DNA from: Tubulanus polymorphus
Taxonomy: Eukaryota > Nemertea > Palaeonemertea > Tubulaniformes > Tubulanidae
Length of the DNA: 64,000 bases
Direction of reading: 5' to 3'
Assembly (NCBI RefSeq): GCF_964204645.1
Contig: NC_134026.1
Span: 20,788,650 to 20,852,649 of the forward strand
The notes beneath the pieces are model-generated. The model did no database searches, was not told the origin of the DNA, and saw nothing but the letters and a program-made list of their open reading frames with translations. Within the stretch, counting starts at the first letter, position 1. Each line of letters begins with the position of its first letter. A program made the position numbers and the translations under genes. Of the stretch, positions 1 through 11,527 are shown piece by piece.

Positions 1-1706
1 GATATAAGCGTATTCAATTTTTTCATTAGGCTTAAACGTTTGACTCACACATGGTTTACTATTGGAATTTATTGTTGGAAGGGTTTTGTGTAGTGTAGTT
101 TGGTAGCTACACGTTGTGATGTCAGTCACATGTCCACACATAAACACACAAAGAGATTCTGGAAGATTTCTTGTTCTAGAGATCTAGAGATGGAAAAATG
201 TATAGCGTTTTTGTTTTAAATATTTCTGGAATAATTGTAGTTTGGCTTTAGTCATTAATCAACAGTTCAAAATCAAATACGTGCCTTTTTGATGATTATT
301 TGGACGCAGCCATTTTGAACCTAGCTGTAATGAAGTATTGTATGGAGAAAAGCATTTCTCTCGAAATTCCAGCCAAAGATTTTTTCAATGCAGCGAGCGC
401 CGGAGGCATAGAATACTCACCCTTATAATACCTGTAACTGTGATGCTACTACATTTCACATGATTTTCGAGTAGCAACTTTTTGAACTGAAAGAATATCG
501 CTCAAATGCTTTCGGTGGTTAGAGGGCGTTTGTGCTGTTGAACGGAGACACAGTGAATGTTTTGAACAATGATGAGGAATGCTCTCGGCGTTTTTCTAAT
601 CAGAAGACTTTATGTGCTTTATTTTGAAAAAGTACAGTTCTCGCGACAGAGTCAGGGATGAAAATCCTTCGACCATAGACGGATTTCCGACCTTTTCTAA
701 CATTTTCTTTATTCCTGAGAACAGTGTAAATCACCTCAATCGCTTTAATCACCTAAATCGCGGGCGTCACATCGGAGCGCTCCGTAGTTAGGAGTGCTCC
801 TTAAGACGGTTTTCGGCAGTTGTTAGCGCAACTGTGGAGTCGGAGAAACCAATATGGCATCTCATTCAAAAAGCGGCTCTAATTCAGGCCCAAACTATTA
901 ACATTTTGACCAAAAGGAAGTAAGTTTTTTGGCTAAAAGTTACTGATTTTTGTTCCCCAAAAAAATTCTTTTTTTTTGAAAATATTTTCCGACTTTTTCA
1001 TCCCTGAGAGATTGTCTCTAATGATACTGACGCATCACCCCCTCCCCCAACAACTTGAAGAGAAATCTCTAGAAAGAAATCTTCCTTTTAACTTATTTGT
1101 CTGTTTATCTATTTTTTCGTGTGAATATGTCTGGGTGTGATGACACGGATGGTGATAGGATAGAACAGGAGTGATGGAGTAGGGTAATGGGGTAATGTTC
1201 GGGCTGGTGGAACGAAGGAGAACTGAATTTTGAAACCTCATGATTTCACAAAGAAATGTATTAATCTTTCAATTTCACGGCTTCTGGAAAGAGAACCTAA
1301 ACGAAATAGAAAAATTGAGTTATATTTCTGACAAACTGCTTCATTCGATTTCACTATCACGATTATTCGGGTTTGTGTTAAAGCGCCTCCAGGTGGCGCA
1401 CTGATCAAACGATGGATTGGTTCACTTGCAGATCGACCCGATTATTTCTCACATCCAGATTCAAATCTTTGTCATCGGGAGTTTTTTTAAATCAGGATTG
1501 AATGCAGGACTCAACTAGTGACGTAACAAGTGTGAACAATTCCGCACCGGTCCGGTCCTGTGGGTTCATACACAGGGTCTATAGGATGCTGTATTACCGT
1601 GGGTCACTACAATCAGCGATGCGTGTCGGTTATTTGGTTATCGTCATGTGTAACAATTTCAACCGTTAATACCCTTTGATAAACTATGAGATATTTGGAT
1701 ATCTAA

Positions 1707-1738
1707 GGATTTCACAATTTGGCAAACTTGTGAAATCC
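1707..1738. repeat. Short perfect hairpin
   Basis: GGATTTCACAA at 1707-1717 is followed after a 10-base loop by its exact reverse complement at 1728-1738, an 11-base-pair stem. No gene is adjacent, so its role, if any, is unknown. Confidence 0.6.
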
Positions 1739-1887
1739 TCCGGAGTCAGAAACTTTTGGCTTTTCAATAGATTCTGAATGGACGAAATCTGAACTATTGC
1801 GGAAAAGATGAGAAAATTGAGACAAATTACGGACACATTTCTCATATAGATAGCTGTAAAGATTCACCTATGTAAAGTTCACGAGTA

Positions 1888-1912
1888 GTTGGAGTTGGAG
1901 TTGGAGCTGGAG
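1888..1912. repeat. Microsatellite (GTTGGA)n
   Basis: About four copies of the hexamer GTTGGA, the last with one change (GCTGGA). Simple tandem repeat. Confidence 0.8.
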
Positions 1913-2828
1913 TGACACAAGTATTTTATTCAGTGCAAGCGCGTGCAGAAAAGCCCATCATTTCGAGTGATGGGTATTTTTGAAATTGGTTTCTCTCAAA
2001 ATATATGTGTACTGAAAATACTCACTTGTATTTGTATGAAATACCGATAGAAAATACTCAAATCTGTATTTTCTTATCTCTAGTTCAACTTAGTGTTATG
2101 TTCTGCATTCATTATGAACAAATTACTGACGTAATTATCTTTGAATGTTTATGGTGCATCAGGGTGCGATCTAAGGAATGAAAGCCACTTGCCCGGGGGA
2201 CAAGCATATCTGAAATTTCGCTTGCCCCCTCCAAAAGCTATTTGCCCTTCACAGGCAGTCTGATTGCTGGCACTATCATCCGTTGTATCGAGTTTGAAAA
2301 AAGTTTTCTGACATTAAATTGCACAAGCCCGGCGGACAGTGATAATGATAACACACTCGCCCTGATGAGAATATACTTGTCTCGGGCAATCGGACAAGTG
2401 CATAGATCAGACCCTGTGCTTTCAATACAAGCCTGTATGAAGCCCGTCCTTTCGAACACACACGGGACATTTTCGAAAAATACTCAAAATTCTATTGCGT
2501 CTTTATTTTCTTAGTCGTTGACACAAGTTATAAGGCAAATGATGTTATCTTAAAAAATGTGCTTTCAGCATGTCCTAGAAGGATAGAACTCGAACAGCGT
2601 GACTTCAACTGGGATGTAAATACTCGGGTTTATATCCTTGTTTTAGACCCAGCCTTACCATCCCTACCTCCTTCCCTCACTATTCTAAAATCTCTATATG
2701 AGATACATCGAGAATGATGCTTGTGAAGATTGAATTCATTGATTCATTTTGGAATTGAAACTTGTTTCATGGAACAAATGGTGCTGCAAATAAACAATAT
2801 CATCAAACAATGATTTATTCTGATTGAC

Positions 2829-2983
2829 TACAGTGGACTTCGCTCAAGTCTTTTTGGGACCGTAAAAATGTGTCCGACTTGAGAGTGACATCTGAGTGGG
2901 ATGTTATTATGTATTTCACCTCACAAAAATATCAGAGTTGAACGGATCAGATTTGATCGGATCTGACTACAGAGTCTACTGTA
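2829..2983. mobile_element. MITE, family also at 57.2 kb
   Basis: The left end TACAGTGGACTT and the right end, read in reverse complement as TACAGTAGACTC, form imperfect terminal inverted repeats. The inner text (GGGACCGT..AA, TGTCCG, GAGTTGAACGG, GATCGGATC) recurs near 57155-57330. Ends beginning TACAGT suggest a Tc1/mariner-type MITE, but no transposase is present and target duplication is unclear. Confidence 0.65.
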
Positions 2984-3149
2984 AAGTGAATCGCCCTGCC
3001 CTACTACTGGTTTTAAAAGGAATTATTGAGATAGATTCAAACCCAGTTCAATTGCTATATTTCCTATATATACACTTACTGCCGGGTGGTACTGATACAT
3101 AGCCATGTGAGAGAGGAGAGAGAGAGAGCCATGAAGAACCTGAAGAGTG

Positions 3150-3410
3150 GAGGGTTTAGTCCAGTGGTCTATTCCTACCTCGACTCAAAAAAAAGAAAAA
3201 ATGACATAAAGAGTGGGGTCCGAGAGCAATTCGAAGGTTTAGTCCCCTGTCCGCCTAGCGGGTAGGCAGCGGTCTATTCCTACCTCAACTCAAAAAATCG
3301 GTCAGCTTAAAGCGACCAAGCACTAAAGTGTGGTCCGAAGGGTAGTCCTCTGCTGGCTTAAAGGGCGGGCAGTGGACTATTCTTACCTCCCGTGCTTAAA
3401 AGTGTTCACA
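3150..3410. repeat. Degenerate ~104-base tandem repeat
   Basis: The phrase GG(T/A)CTATTC(C/T)TACCTC occurs near 3166, 3271 and 3373, each preceded by AGTCC and followed by similar A-rich text, giving a period of about 104 bases. The copies are diverged. Nothing suggests coding. Confidence 0.5.
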
Positions 3411-4209
3411 AAAAATGGCTATTGAGATGTAGTGTGAGAGTGAGAGAGAGGAGGTGCTGAGTTTCATGTACCTCTGGGCTTTACTTGATACATATAGGAA
3501 ATAATTAATGGTTTAAACCTTGAATTTACTAACAATTTATTGTGGGTTCAGAGTCTATTTCTCAACAGTTTACTGTTAACAAGCTGGTAGTAGGGTAAAA
3601 ACTACCGGTATTCAGAGATTTGTGAATCAGAAGTTTTGCCGTCATTTGCTTCATGAATCGTTCACTTGTTAAAATGAATGATGTGACACCCATGTAAAAT
3701 ACTGTTACTGGTTTATCATTGTTTTGATGGTGTCTTGGTATTCAATATCTTGCAGGTATCGTCTCCTAGTATTTCACATGGAATTGAGGAGTGTCTGAGT
3801 GAATGGGAGACATAGAGAGATTGGGCTCAAAATATCTCACTCGTTCGTTTAGGTTTAGTTTGAGATCATCTAATCAATTTTAGTGTATACATCGTGGACT
3901 ACTTTCAACTAGTAGTTCATCGTAGGTTTTAGACGTCACATCCGTAGCTCCTTCCACCACTCGTGAATTTACAATTCATTCCTATCCGATGATGTTATTT
4001 ATGATGGAATGTGTTAAAGTAGATGTCTATATTTTCATCTTTTCATAAATCGTGAAAAAATCTGGCTCATTTGAATCGAAAGCCATCAAAAGACAATAGT
4101 CTTACGCGATAATGATGGAAAATTCAAAATACAAATAGCTGTAAGGATTAAGGCATAGTTTTGAAGGGATAGAAGGCATTGAGATGTCTAAAGGGATTGC
4201 CTGTAGGTG

Positions 4210-4760
4210 GCTGAGAGATGGATGCCATTTCCTCCGAGCCCATACCTATCACTCATCACATCCTGTTGTGTCCTAGCCTCACCCCCTACATCACATCGTG
4301 TACCTCCCAAACTACACTACCAACCTTCTTCAGACGCCACCCATCCCGACCATTTCTACCGAATTCACCCTCGCCTCAACAACACCAAACATCCTTCCCC
4401 CACATCACCCAAACTTACACTTTCATATTTCTGTGACCATGCCTTACCCTATCCTTAACCTATCCTTAACCCTTATCCTACACAAACCATGCCATCATCA
4501 CACCTGTACCGCCCTCTACAAGCAACATTTCAATCCGTTATTATACACCTCCCTAACTATACATCGTACACTACCACATACACCCAACTCAAACAGTTCT
4601 ATATTAAACTTATCATCTAATCCAGCCATATCAAACAACCCTGCATCATCCAACCTGACCTTACCTTATCACAATGTCCCATCCTCCCCTAACGCGTCAA
4701 CTCCCATACCCTGTCTCATTCCATACCCAAGCGCCATACTCCTCATTCCCTCTATGATTA
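4210..4760. other. G-poor, C/A/T-rich strand-asymmetric block
   Basis: The plus strand is almost devoid of G for about 550 bases. TAG and TGA stops need G, so frames stay open here by composition. The longest, 4298-4765 (155 codons), reads as a low-complexity Pro/Thr/Leu/His string with no domain. I do not call it a gene. Such skew may reflect an expanded pyrimidine-rich repeat. Confidence 0.6.
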
Positions 4761-7042
4761 GATGAGTAGAAATGTTATGATGTTGTAGTTAGACAGATGG
4801 GATTGATTCTCATTGCTAATGAAGGTGAGAGAACAAACATTCTTCAAACTGAGGAGGAATAAGTGAACAAATGACTGCTACAGTGTTACACAGTCAGTGT
4901 TACATGTACATCAGTCACAACTCTATTAGACTGAAACAATGAGTGAAACTTCTACGGTTACAATGTGACACAAATCAGCCCGAATTAGAAAATGTTTCAC
5001 AACTTTCTATTTTTTAGACACTTTGGTTTCAGATGTGCTTTAAGATCTATTCAAATAGAATCTGATATCATCATTTCAGTTGCTATAATTTGGTTGATTC
5101 ACTTGGTTACTGTACGGAACTGATCTAGAGCTGATGTGAAGTGAGCTTAACCCAAAACGGTTCATAACTCTAAAGCTAGCTTCATATGGAGTGAGACATA
5201 TGGAGCCGAATTCAATTCATTTCAGCAACCTTTTCTTTCATATTGATTGGGAGTCCACTGTTTGCGCTACATACAAACATACATCTGCACATTTTGTATG
5301 AAGTGAATTTATTAATTAATTAATACTCTTATTTCTTAGTTTGAGAGGAAGAGGATGTCCCCTTGAATATATTTCAATTCCACACGACAAGTGGTATGTA
5401 TGAAGGTATAATTTCATAATTTCCTGCGATAGAATCTGATAAAATGATATCTATTGTTTTCATTTCAGTGTCAAATGAATGAACTAGTAGCTGATTTGAA
5501 CGGAACTCTACTGTCTGACACTTGTGGTTTGTATTGAGACTTTTCATATAAAGATCAACAACTTATTTCATCATTAACAATTTTATAATTTGTATTCCTT
5601 CAGTTTAAAGAATCTGATAAAGGAGGTGATGATCCGTTTATTAAACTCATAGTTGCGCTGGCTACTGATATGGGAGGTATGTATCGTATCTGGAGCCAAT
5701 TTTACTCTTGATTTCAACAACTGATTCCTTATGATTTTGTCCATCATTTTTCATTAGAAGGAACTGTGTAATTTGTCTGAGTGTCCGTTAATGTTAGTTG
5801 AACTATAACTCAGAGAAATGAACCGTGGATGTGATAACTACACACAGATTTCATGTAAGTATCTGGACAATTTTCATTATCAATATCTTCCGCTGAAGAA
5901 TCTGATAAATATAATGTTATGGACTTTGTGTTTTTCTTTTTAGTTTAACTGTAGCCGATAACTTAAAACCTAAACCAAGGATGTAATATTGCCACAGATA
6001 TCAGGAGTCGGCTACTGGTGTGCGGTATGTGTATGAAGACAAAATTCTATTTGAACAACTGATTTTGTGCCTATATAATGATTGAATCTGTTATTTTCAT
6101 TTCAGTGTTTGTCATTATAAGCTGAACTGGTAAATAATAAACGTACAAACTCCACTGGTTTAGTCACCTACAGACACATGGTATGTGTATAGAGACAAAT
6201 TCAATGAATCTGAAATACTTAGTTTCTTAGTTATAAATGATTTTCCATTTTGTTTTAATCTGTTAGGAGATGAACTGAACAAATCATCTGTTCAAATCCT
6301 CCATCAATAAGCGGTATGTATAAAGACAAAATTTAGACAACTTATTTCATAATTTCCTGCAATAGAATCTGATAAATCTGAATCTGTTGTTTTCATTTCA
6401 GTGTCAATCATTGTTCTTTGTTGAACTGTAAAGAATGAATGAACCAACATCTTATTTGAACTGAACTCTACGGTCCATGGTTGAACAGCTATAGACATAC
6501 AGTACGTGGTATGTGTGTATGGAGGCAATTTCAATTTATTTGAAACGCTTGTTTCATTATAATTATTGTTAATTATTATCATGATTATCCATTTTGTTTT
6601 AATCTGTTTAGGAGAAACCTGAACCAAGGATGTTATATTCCCACAGAAGTCATGTATGTATCACAACAACTTTCATTATCAATGAATATCTGTTATTTTC
6701 ATTTCAGTGTCCTAAGTTGAACTGTAAGGAATAGAACCAATGGCTGAATTGTTCAGTCAATGTTTGAGTCGGCTTCAGATATGAGTGGTATGTGTGTATG
6801 GAGACAATTCAATTTCTACAACTGATTTTGTGTTTTGTTTTTTGAAGAGGAATCTGTGAGAGATAGATGTTATAATGTAGAATTTGTTATTCTCATTTCA
6901 GTGTCCATCAATATTAAGCTGAACTGATTCAGAATGGACTTATAGATAATGAACTGTATTGCTGGAGTCAGCTACTAGTATGTGGTATGTGGTTGGAGTC
7001 AGAAATTCATCAATTACTTCATAATTTCCTATAATATAATCT

Positions 7043-7188
7043 CAGAGCTGCCAACTGTTCCTGATTTTTAGTATTTGCTACTATTTTGTAATGAGAAATA
7101 CTGATTTAGTTAATTCACATTTTGATGAAATGTTACTGAAAAAAAGCTCAATTTGTTACTGAAAGCATCTCAGAGTTTGGCAGCCCTG
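7043..7188. mobile_element. hAT-like MITE
   Basis: Terminal inverted repeats CAGAGCTGCCAAC and, in reverse complement, CAGGGCTGCCAAA enclose AT-rich filler. TAATCT flanks both sides (7037-7042 and 7189-7194) as a possible target duplication, shorter than the 8 bp usual for hAT. A second copy lies at 54965-55188. It sits in an intron of the splice array. Confidence 0.75.
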
Positions 7189-7829
7189 TAATCTGATAAA
7201 TATATGTAATAAAACCTATTGTTCTCATTTCAGTGTCCGATCAATGTTAGTTACACTGTAAGGAATAGACCTAGTAGCTGAATTGAACTGAACTGATCCA
7301 CAGTGAATGTTTGAGTCACCACTGATTTAGTCACCTACAGACACATGGTATGTGTATAGAGACAAATTCAATGAATCTGAAATACTTTGTTTCTTAGTTA
7401 TAAATCATTATCCATTTTGTTTTAATCTGTTAGGAGATGAACTGAACAAATCAACAGTTCAAATCCTGTATCAATAAGTGGTATGTATGAAGACAGAATT
7501 TTAACAACTTACTTCATAATTTCCTGCAATAGAATCTGATAAATCTGAATCTGTTGTTTTCATTTCAGTGTCAATCATAGCTGAATTGTCGAACCAAACT
7601 CCTGATTTTGTGTTTCGATTTCTGAAGAGGAATCTTACAAAGATAAATGTTATAGAATCTGATGTTTCCATTTCAGTGTCCAACATTATCATTAGTTGAA
7701 CTAAGGAGTTGAACCATGATCGCTGAATTGAACTGAACTCCTCAGTCCGTGGTTGAGTCACCTTCGGATATGAGTGGTATGTTGTATGCAGACAAATTCA
7801 ATTTCCGATTTTGGGTTTTATTTTCTGTA

Positions 7830-7994
7830 GGGGATCATTCATTTATTACGTACACATAAAATTTGAAATTTTCAACCCCCCTCCCCCTCTGTACGCAAAA
7901 TCGGCCTTTTTTCATATACATTTAGCATTACAGTACGCAATTGCACTGACCCCCTACCCCTCCCCTAATGCGTATGTAATAAATGAATGACCCC
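7830..7994. mobile_element. MITE with GGGG(A)TCATTCATTTATTAC ends
   Basis: The left end GGGGATCATTCATTTATTAC matches the reverse complement of the right end, GGGGTCATTCATTTATTAC, apart from one extra base. Both are followed inward by C/G-rich tracts, and TA lies on each flank. No transposase is encoded. It interrupts a splice-array intron. Confidence 0.8.
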
Positions 7995-8173
7995 TAGAGG
8001 ATCTTTGAAAGATAAATGTTATAGAATCTGTTGTTTTCATTTCAGTGTCAGTCATTATTAGTTGAACTGTAAGGAGTGAAACCAATAGCTGATTTTAAGT
8101 GAGCTCCACGGTCAATGTTTGAGTTGTACCGGTATGTATTGCCAGCAGATAAAACAGCTGACATTAATAATTA

Positions 8174-8351
8174 CAGTGAACCCCAGATATACCACCCTCC
8201 CATTTACCGCCATCCCCGGCTACCGCCAGGTTTTCTCAATGTACATCTCTATACAAATACATAGGAAAACAACCCCGATATACCGCCATACTCTGATCTA
8301 TAGCGCCAAAATCGTGTGCACTGATGTGGGCGGTATATCGGGGGTTGACTG
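8174..8351. mobile_element. Tc1/mariner-type MITE
   Basis: CAGTGAACCCC..ATATACC at the left matches CAGTCAACCCCCGATATACC read backwards from the right, with TTA outside both ends. The interior repeats TACCGCCA. Non-autonomous and inserted within the splice array. Confidence 0.75.
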
Positions 8352-8352
8352 T

Positions 8353-8482
8353 TATAGTAACTTCACCTTACTCGGAAATGGCACAGAGACAAAAAAAGAT
8401 TTTTCTGACTCCCTAATGCATTTTCCTATTGTTATCCTAAACAATTTTGCTGGTTTGTGCGAGTAAGGCGAGGTCTACTGTA
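8353..8482. mobile_element. Second MITE abutting the first
   Basis: The left TATAGTAACTTCACCTTACTCG and the right end (reverse complement TACAGTAGACCTCGCCTTACTCG, here split for length as TACAGTAGACC then TCGCCTTACTCG) form inverted termini. The element directly adjoins the preceding MITE, sharing the TTA between them. Confidence 0.65.
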
Positions 8483-9232
8483 TTTTACCACAAAACAATA
8501 ATCATTGAATCTGTTATTTTCATTTCAGAGTTCGTCATTATTAGCTGAACTGGTAAATAATAAACGTACAAACTCCACTGGTTTAGTCACCTACAGACAC
8601 ATGGTATGTGTATAGAGACAAATTCAATGAATCTGAAATACTTTGTTTCTTAGTTATAAATGATTTTCCATTTTGTTTTAATCCGTTAGGAGATGAACTG
8701 AACAAATCAACAGTCTTATCCTCCATCAATAAGTGGTATGAAGACAGAATTTCAACAACTTATTTCATAATTTGCTGCAATTGAAATGAATGTTATGGAA
8801 TCTGTTGTTTTCATTTCAGTGTCAATCATTGTTTGTTGAACTGTAAAGAATGATTGAACCAAAAGCTTATTTGAAGCGAGTTCCACAGTCCATGGTCGCT
8901 TCAGCTACAAACATACAGTACGTGGTATGTGTGTATGGAGGCAATTTCAATAAATTTGAAACACTTATTTCATTACTATTATCAATAATTTTCCATTTTG
9001 TTATAATTTGTTTAGGAGATGACAAATTGCCAGAGATGACCATGGATCAGTCGACATGTATGTGTCAGGACAATATTTTGTTGGGTAGAGGAATCTAGAG
9101 AGGGATAAATCTTAAAGAATCTGTCATTTCTAATTTCAGTGTCCATCATGATGAGTTGACACGAATAATATCTGATTTGAACTGAACTCGGCAGTCATTC
9201 AACAGATGTGGAGCCTGTCACACATATAAGTT

Positions 9233-9265
9233 ATGTATATATATTATATATATATATATATATAT

Positions 9266-9303
<38 letters not shown>
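9233..9303. repeat. (TA)n microsatellite
   Basis: About 70 bases of nearly pure TA, broken by one GA near the centre. Self-complementary. It lies between two cassettes of the splice array and may blur the donor of the exon starting at 9140. Confidence 0.9.
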
Positions 9304-9304
<1 letters not shown>

Positions 9305-9880
9305 GTATTTACCGCCAGCAGACAATTAAAACAACTTGCATCATTAATGATTTACTGGTTGTGAATGAACTTGAGAACAGTCGCTGCTCCTGCTCCTTAA
9401 TACCATCATTTATAGCCAGCTTTTGATAGAATCTTAACTTCTTGCACACACTTCTATCTCAAACCTAATTACCTTAATATATACTAATTCTTCCTTCTAA
9501 CTACTCGAGTCAAAAGACTGTGGTTATCATTGATAGAATTAAGGACATTATACTGACTAATTGTCATAATCTAAAAAAAAACCCAGAGTTCATTACTGCA
9601 TACTCTGCACACTCTTACAGTAAGTCCTTTTCAGAAATTGAATCAATTAATGATTCAATATCACCAACTTGTTATCTTCATTTCAGTGTCAGTCATTATT
9701 AGCTGATCTACAAATACTTGAACTCATGTTGTCTGCAGGCTACACTGATACATATCAGAGACAAGTTCAATCGATTTGAGACACTTATTCTAAGTGGTAT
9801 GTATTGAGATATATTGAGGGGTGCATCTAGTGAAATTGAAAAACTGATTGAAATTGATATGTCATTTTATGTATTTTCAG

Positions 9881-10727
9881 CTACAAATATCATGTCCCCA
9901 TTATTTCTACCACACTGACCAAAATGAATTCTTGAAAGAATCGCGTACAATTAAGAAAGATTCACACAAACATAAGGTAATTAGAATTTTATGAATGAAT
10001 GATTTATTTACGTATAATATGTATAAGGTTATAAACATAATTTCTTTAGATATACTTTCATAGATTAAGAGGTATGTTTATTGAAGATTTTAATCAGTAA
10101 ATTGGTGCTAATATTAGATGACAATAGTAGTTGATAAATTCATTATTGAAAGTGCTTAGATCTTAGAATCGTATTTATTAAAGGTGCCGCCGCACACCAG
10201 ATGGCACCATTTTACGGTCATTTTTACTACTAGACTGGTTGCCTGTGTAATAAGTACAATGCAATGAACTTTATTCACATCTAGTAACTGATACTAACCG
10301 CAATCATTTGTGGCACCCGTTTGAACAGTTTATCTGGGCCAAATTTGGCCGGACCAAAAACGTCAGACCAGGCCGAGCCACGGGACAAATGATTGCGTTT
10401 GAAATGCGACTTGTTCCTGAAACTGCTCACGCTTTCAGTTTGAACGTTGGTTTAGTATCGAGGTTTGCGTGTGAGCCAGTCGGGCTCGGGTCTGATCTGT
10501 GCTTGGTCTGGGCCACGTACGTGTGGTCGCAGTCAAAGCCTGCAGGCTGCATGATTCTGGCATAGCTTGTCGAATTCTTCATTCGCAACTGGCAACCATC
10601 TATATAGATAGCTATCGGAATCATCGCTTGCCATAGTTAGCAGTGCTGTCTCGTGTAATTAATAAGTGTTTATGTATTAATTGTAGGAATGCCTGGTGAT
10701 GTAGAGCTTGAAGTTCACAGAAGCTAA
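9881..10727 (+). CDS. Terminal exons of the array transcript, with a 52-codon open frame
   Basis: Three exons are well delimited: 9881-9976 (after TATGTATTTTCAG, donor GTAATT), 10050-10071 (after TTTCTTTAG, donor GTATGT) and 10687 to the poly(A) site (after TTAATTGTAG). Joined, they keep one frame open: 32 codons, then 7, then a split glycine codon and 12 more residues to TAA at 10725-10727. The peptide ends PGDVELEVHRS and I recognise no family. Exon phases are consistent (0, then 1), which favours coding. However, 52 open codons can arise by chance and the cassettes upstream are closed, so this may simply be the 3' part of a non-coding transcript. Confidence 0.3.
10303..10540. repeat. Rearranged copy of the GGCC-rich MITE family
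   Basis: It shares CTGGGCCAAATTTGGCCGGACCA, written here in parts (CTGGGCCAAATTT, GGCCGGACCA), TTTAGTATCGAG, GTGTGAGCCAG and GTGGTCGCAG with copies at 20218, 24853 and 54231. The order of pieces differs, so it looks nested or rearranged. It lies in the last intron of the array gene. Confidence 0.5.
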
Positions 10728-10763
10728 AACAGAGAAACCGACTCGGAATCTATATTGTGTATA

Positions 10764-10769
10764 AATAAA
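10764..10769 (+). terminator. Poly(A) signal of the splice-array transcript
   Basis: AATAAA lies 78 bases into the last exon, followed by an AT-rich and then GT-rich tract (TTGTGTTGTGTTG), the usual downstream element. This supports a genuine transcript end near 10785. Confidence 0.6.
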
Positions 10770-11025
10770 TATATTTATTATTGTGTTGTGTTGTTTATTC
10801 AGTGGGATTTGTGGTGATTCAACCACTTGATCCTGCAAGTGTTTTTTGCCCATCCAAACCCCAAATCCATTTGCGTCGTTTTGAATGACTTAAGTTTCAA
10901 AGTGATACACAAATCTTAAGGAAATCTAAAGACTAGTACCGGTAATAAGATTTATTGATCACTTTTTAAACTTCCGACAAGAAGATAAAGAAAAGACTGT
11001 ACTTTAACGACTGTTCAACTGGGCC

Positions 11026-11330
11026 AGTCTTGAATCCATTCAGTCATGACTGTGCACCTTTGCCAAGGTCTTTAACTCTATTAGATATCAGTTGCAGCTA
11101 CCTCTTGACGAATGATCTAACCATCCTAACATGATAAATACTAATCATACACTGCTTAATTCTCTATCACCAATTTCACAAGTCAAAAGGTAGTTGTCAT
11201 TGATAAAATAGATATAATCACTGCGAAACAATTGTAATTGCATGTAATTTGAAATTTGATGCATTATGATTGATGTCCACTCTGAGTGTTTACTTTCATC
11301 ATCAGCAACTTGCAATTCGTCTTGGTCGGT
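11026..11330 (+). repeat. Segmental duplicate A (partner 11528-11800)
   Basis: GTCTTGAATCCATTC(A/G)GTCATG at 11026 and 11529 starts two parallel stretches with the same order of phrases (TTGCAG.TACCTCTTGACGAA, GCATGTAATTTGA or ACATGTAATTTGA, TACTTTCATCATC). They are about 500 bases apart, diverged by substitutions and small indels. No gene is recognised. Confidence 0.65.
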
Positions 11331-11527
11331 TGGTCAAAGGTTGCGTCACTATGTCAGATCCACAGAGACTAAAAGTGATACAATGTATAAATCTTATTAC
11401 CGAAGTTCAGACAAGTCTTTAAATGTTGCTAATTTGTTAGATTGGCTATAGAACTAACATGGTCTTAGACTGAAGTCTAAACCATGACTATGGAACTAGG
11501 CCCTGGTCTTGCGACTTCAGACTGCTT

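Larger units (their letters stand above)
1..2828. other. AT-rich spacer without recognisable genes
   Basis: I see no exon with convincing splice sites or protein similarity here. The stretch near 1035-1215 is G-poor on the minus strand, which keeps frames open by composition. Around 2190-2470 both strands are open for short distances, with words resembling a decayed transposon (CTTGCCC and GGACAAGTGC repeated in opposite senses). A TCCAGGTGGCGC word near 1387 resembles a CTCF core with one mismatch. Confidence 0.5.
5085..9830 (+). repeat. Tandem exon-intron cassette array with ~1.2 kb higher-order period
   Basis: Individual cassettes are diverged, but a larger block is repeated: the phrase TAGTCACCTACAGACACATG occurs at 6161, 7328 and 8584 (spacing 1167 and 1256). 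In each block it is followed by the same intron and the same 46-47-base exon. The extra length of later blocks is partly explained by MITEs at 7043-7188, 7830-7994, 8174-8351 and 8353-8482. Splice signals are the best-conserved part of each cassette by eye. Confidence 0.75.
5340..10790 (+). ncRNA. Putative multi-exon non-coding RNA built from tandem splice cassettes
   Basis: Exon-like blocks recur between strong acceptors (usually TTTTCATTTCAG or TTAATCTGTTAG) and donors (GTATGT). I place exons at 5340-5393, 5604-5676, 6106-6180, 6267-6313, 6402-6508, 6612-6653, 6708-6787, 6902-6984, 7234-7347, 7434-7480, 7677-7776, 8046-8129, 8529-8603, 8690-8735, 8820-8924, 9016-9057, 9687-9796, then 9881-9976, 10050-10071 and 10687 onward. 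Two classes alternate: short ones of 42-47 bases beginning GGAGATGAACTG or similar, and longer ones of 75-114 bases beginning TGTC. Introns are often only 85-120 bases. In the consensus long exon all three frames are closed early (GTTGAACTGTAA and similar), so a protein is unlikely. I find no regular box C/D or H/ACA signature, so a snoRNA host is not supported. The 5' end and promoter are not identified. The alternative is a satellite-like array with fortuitous splice signals. Confidence 0.5.

Noticed and set aside
4298-4765. 155-codon plus-strand frame
   Set aside because: Lies in a G-poor block where TAG and TGA can hardly occur. The product is low-complexity and other frames are open too.
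5604-5676. GTGATGA...CTGA in an array exon, considered as a box C/D snoRNA
   Set aside because: The boxes are not repeated in the other cassettes, terminal stems are missing, and no guide match to rRNA could be recognised.
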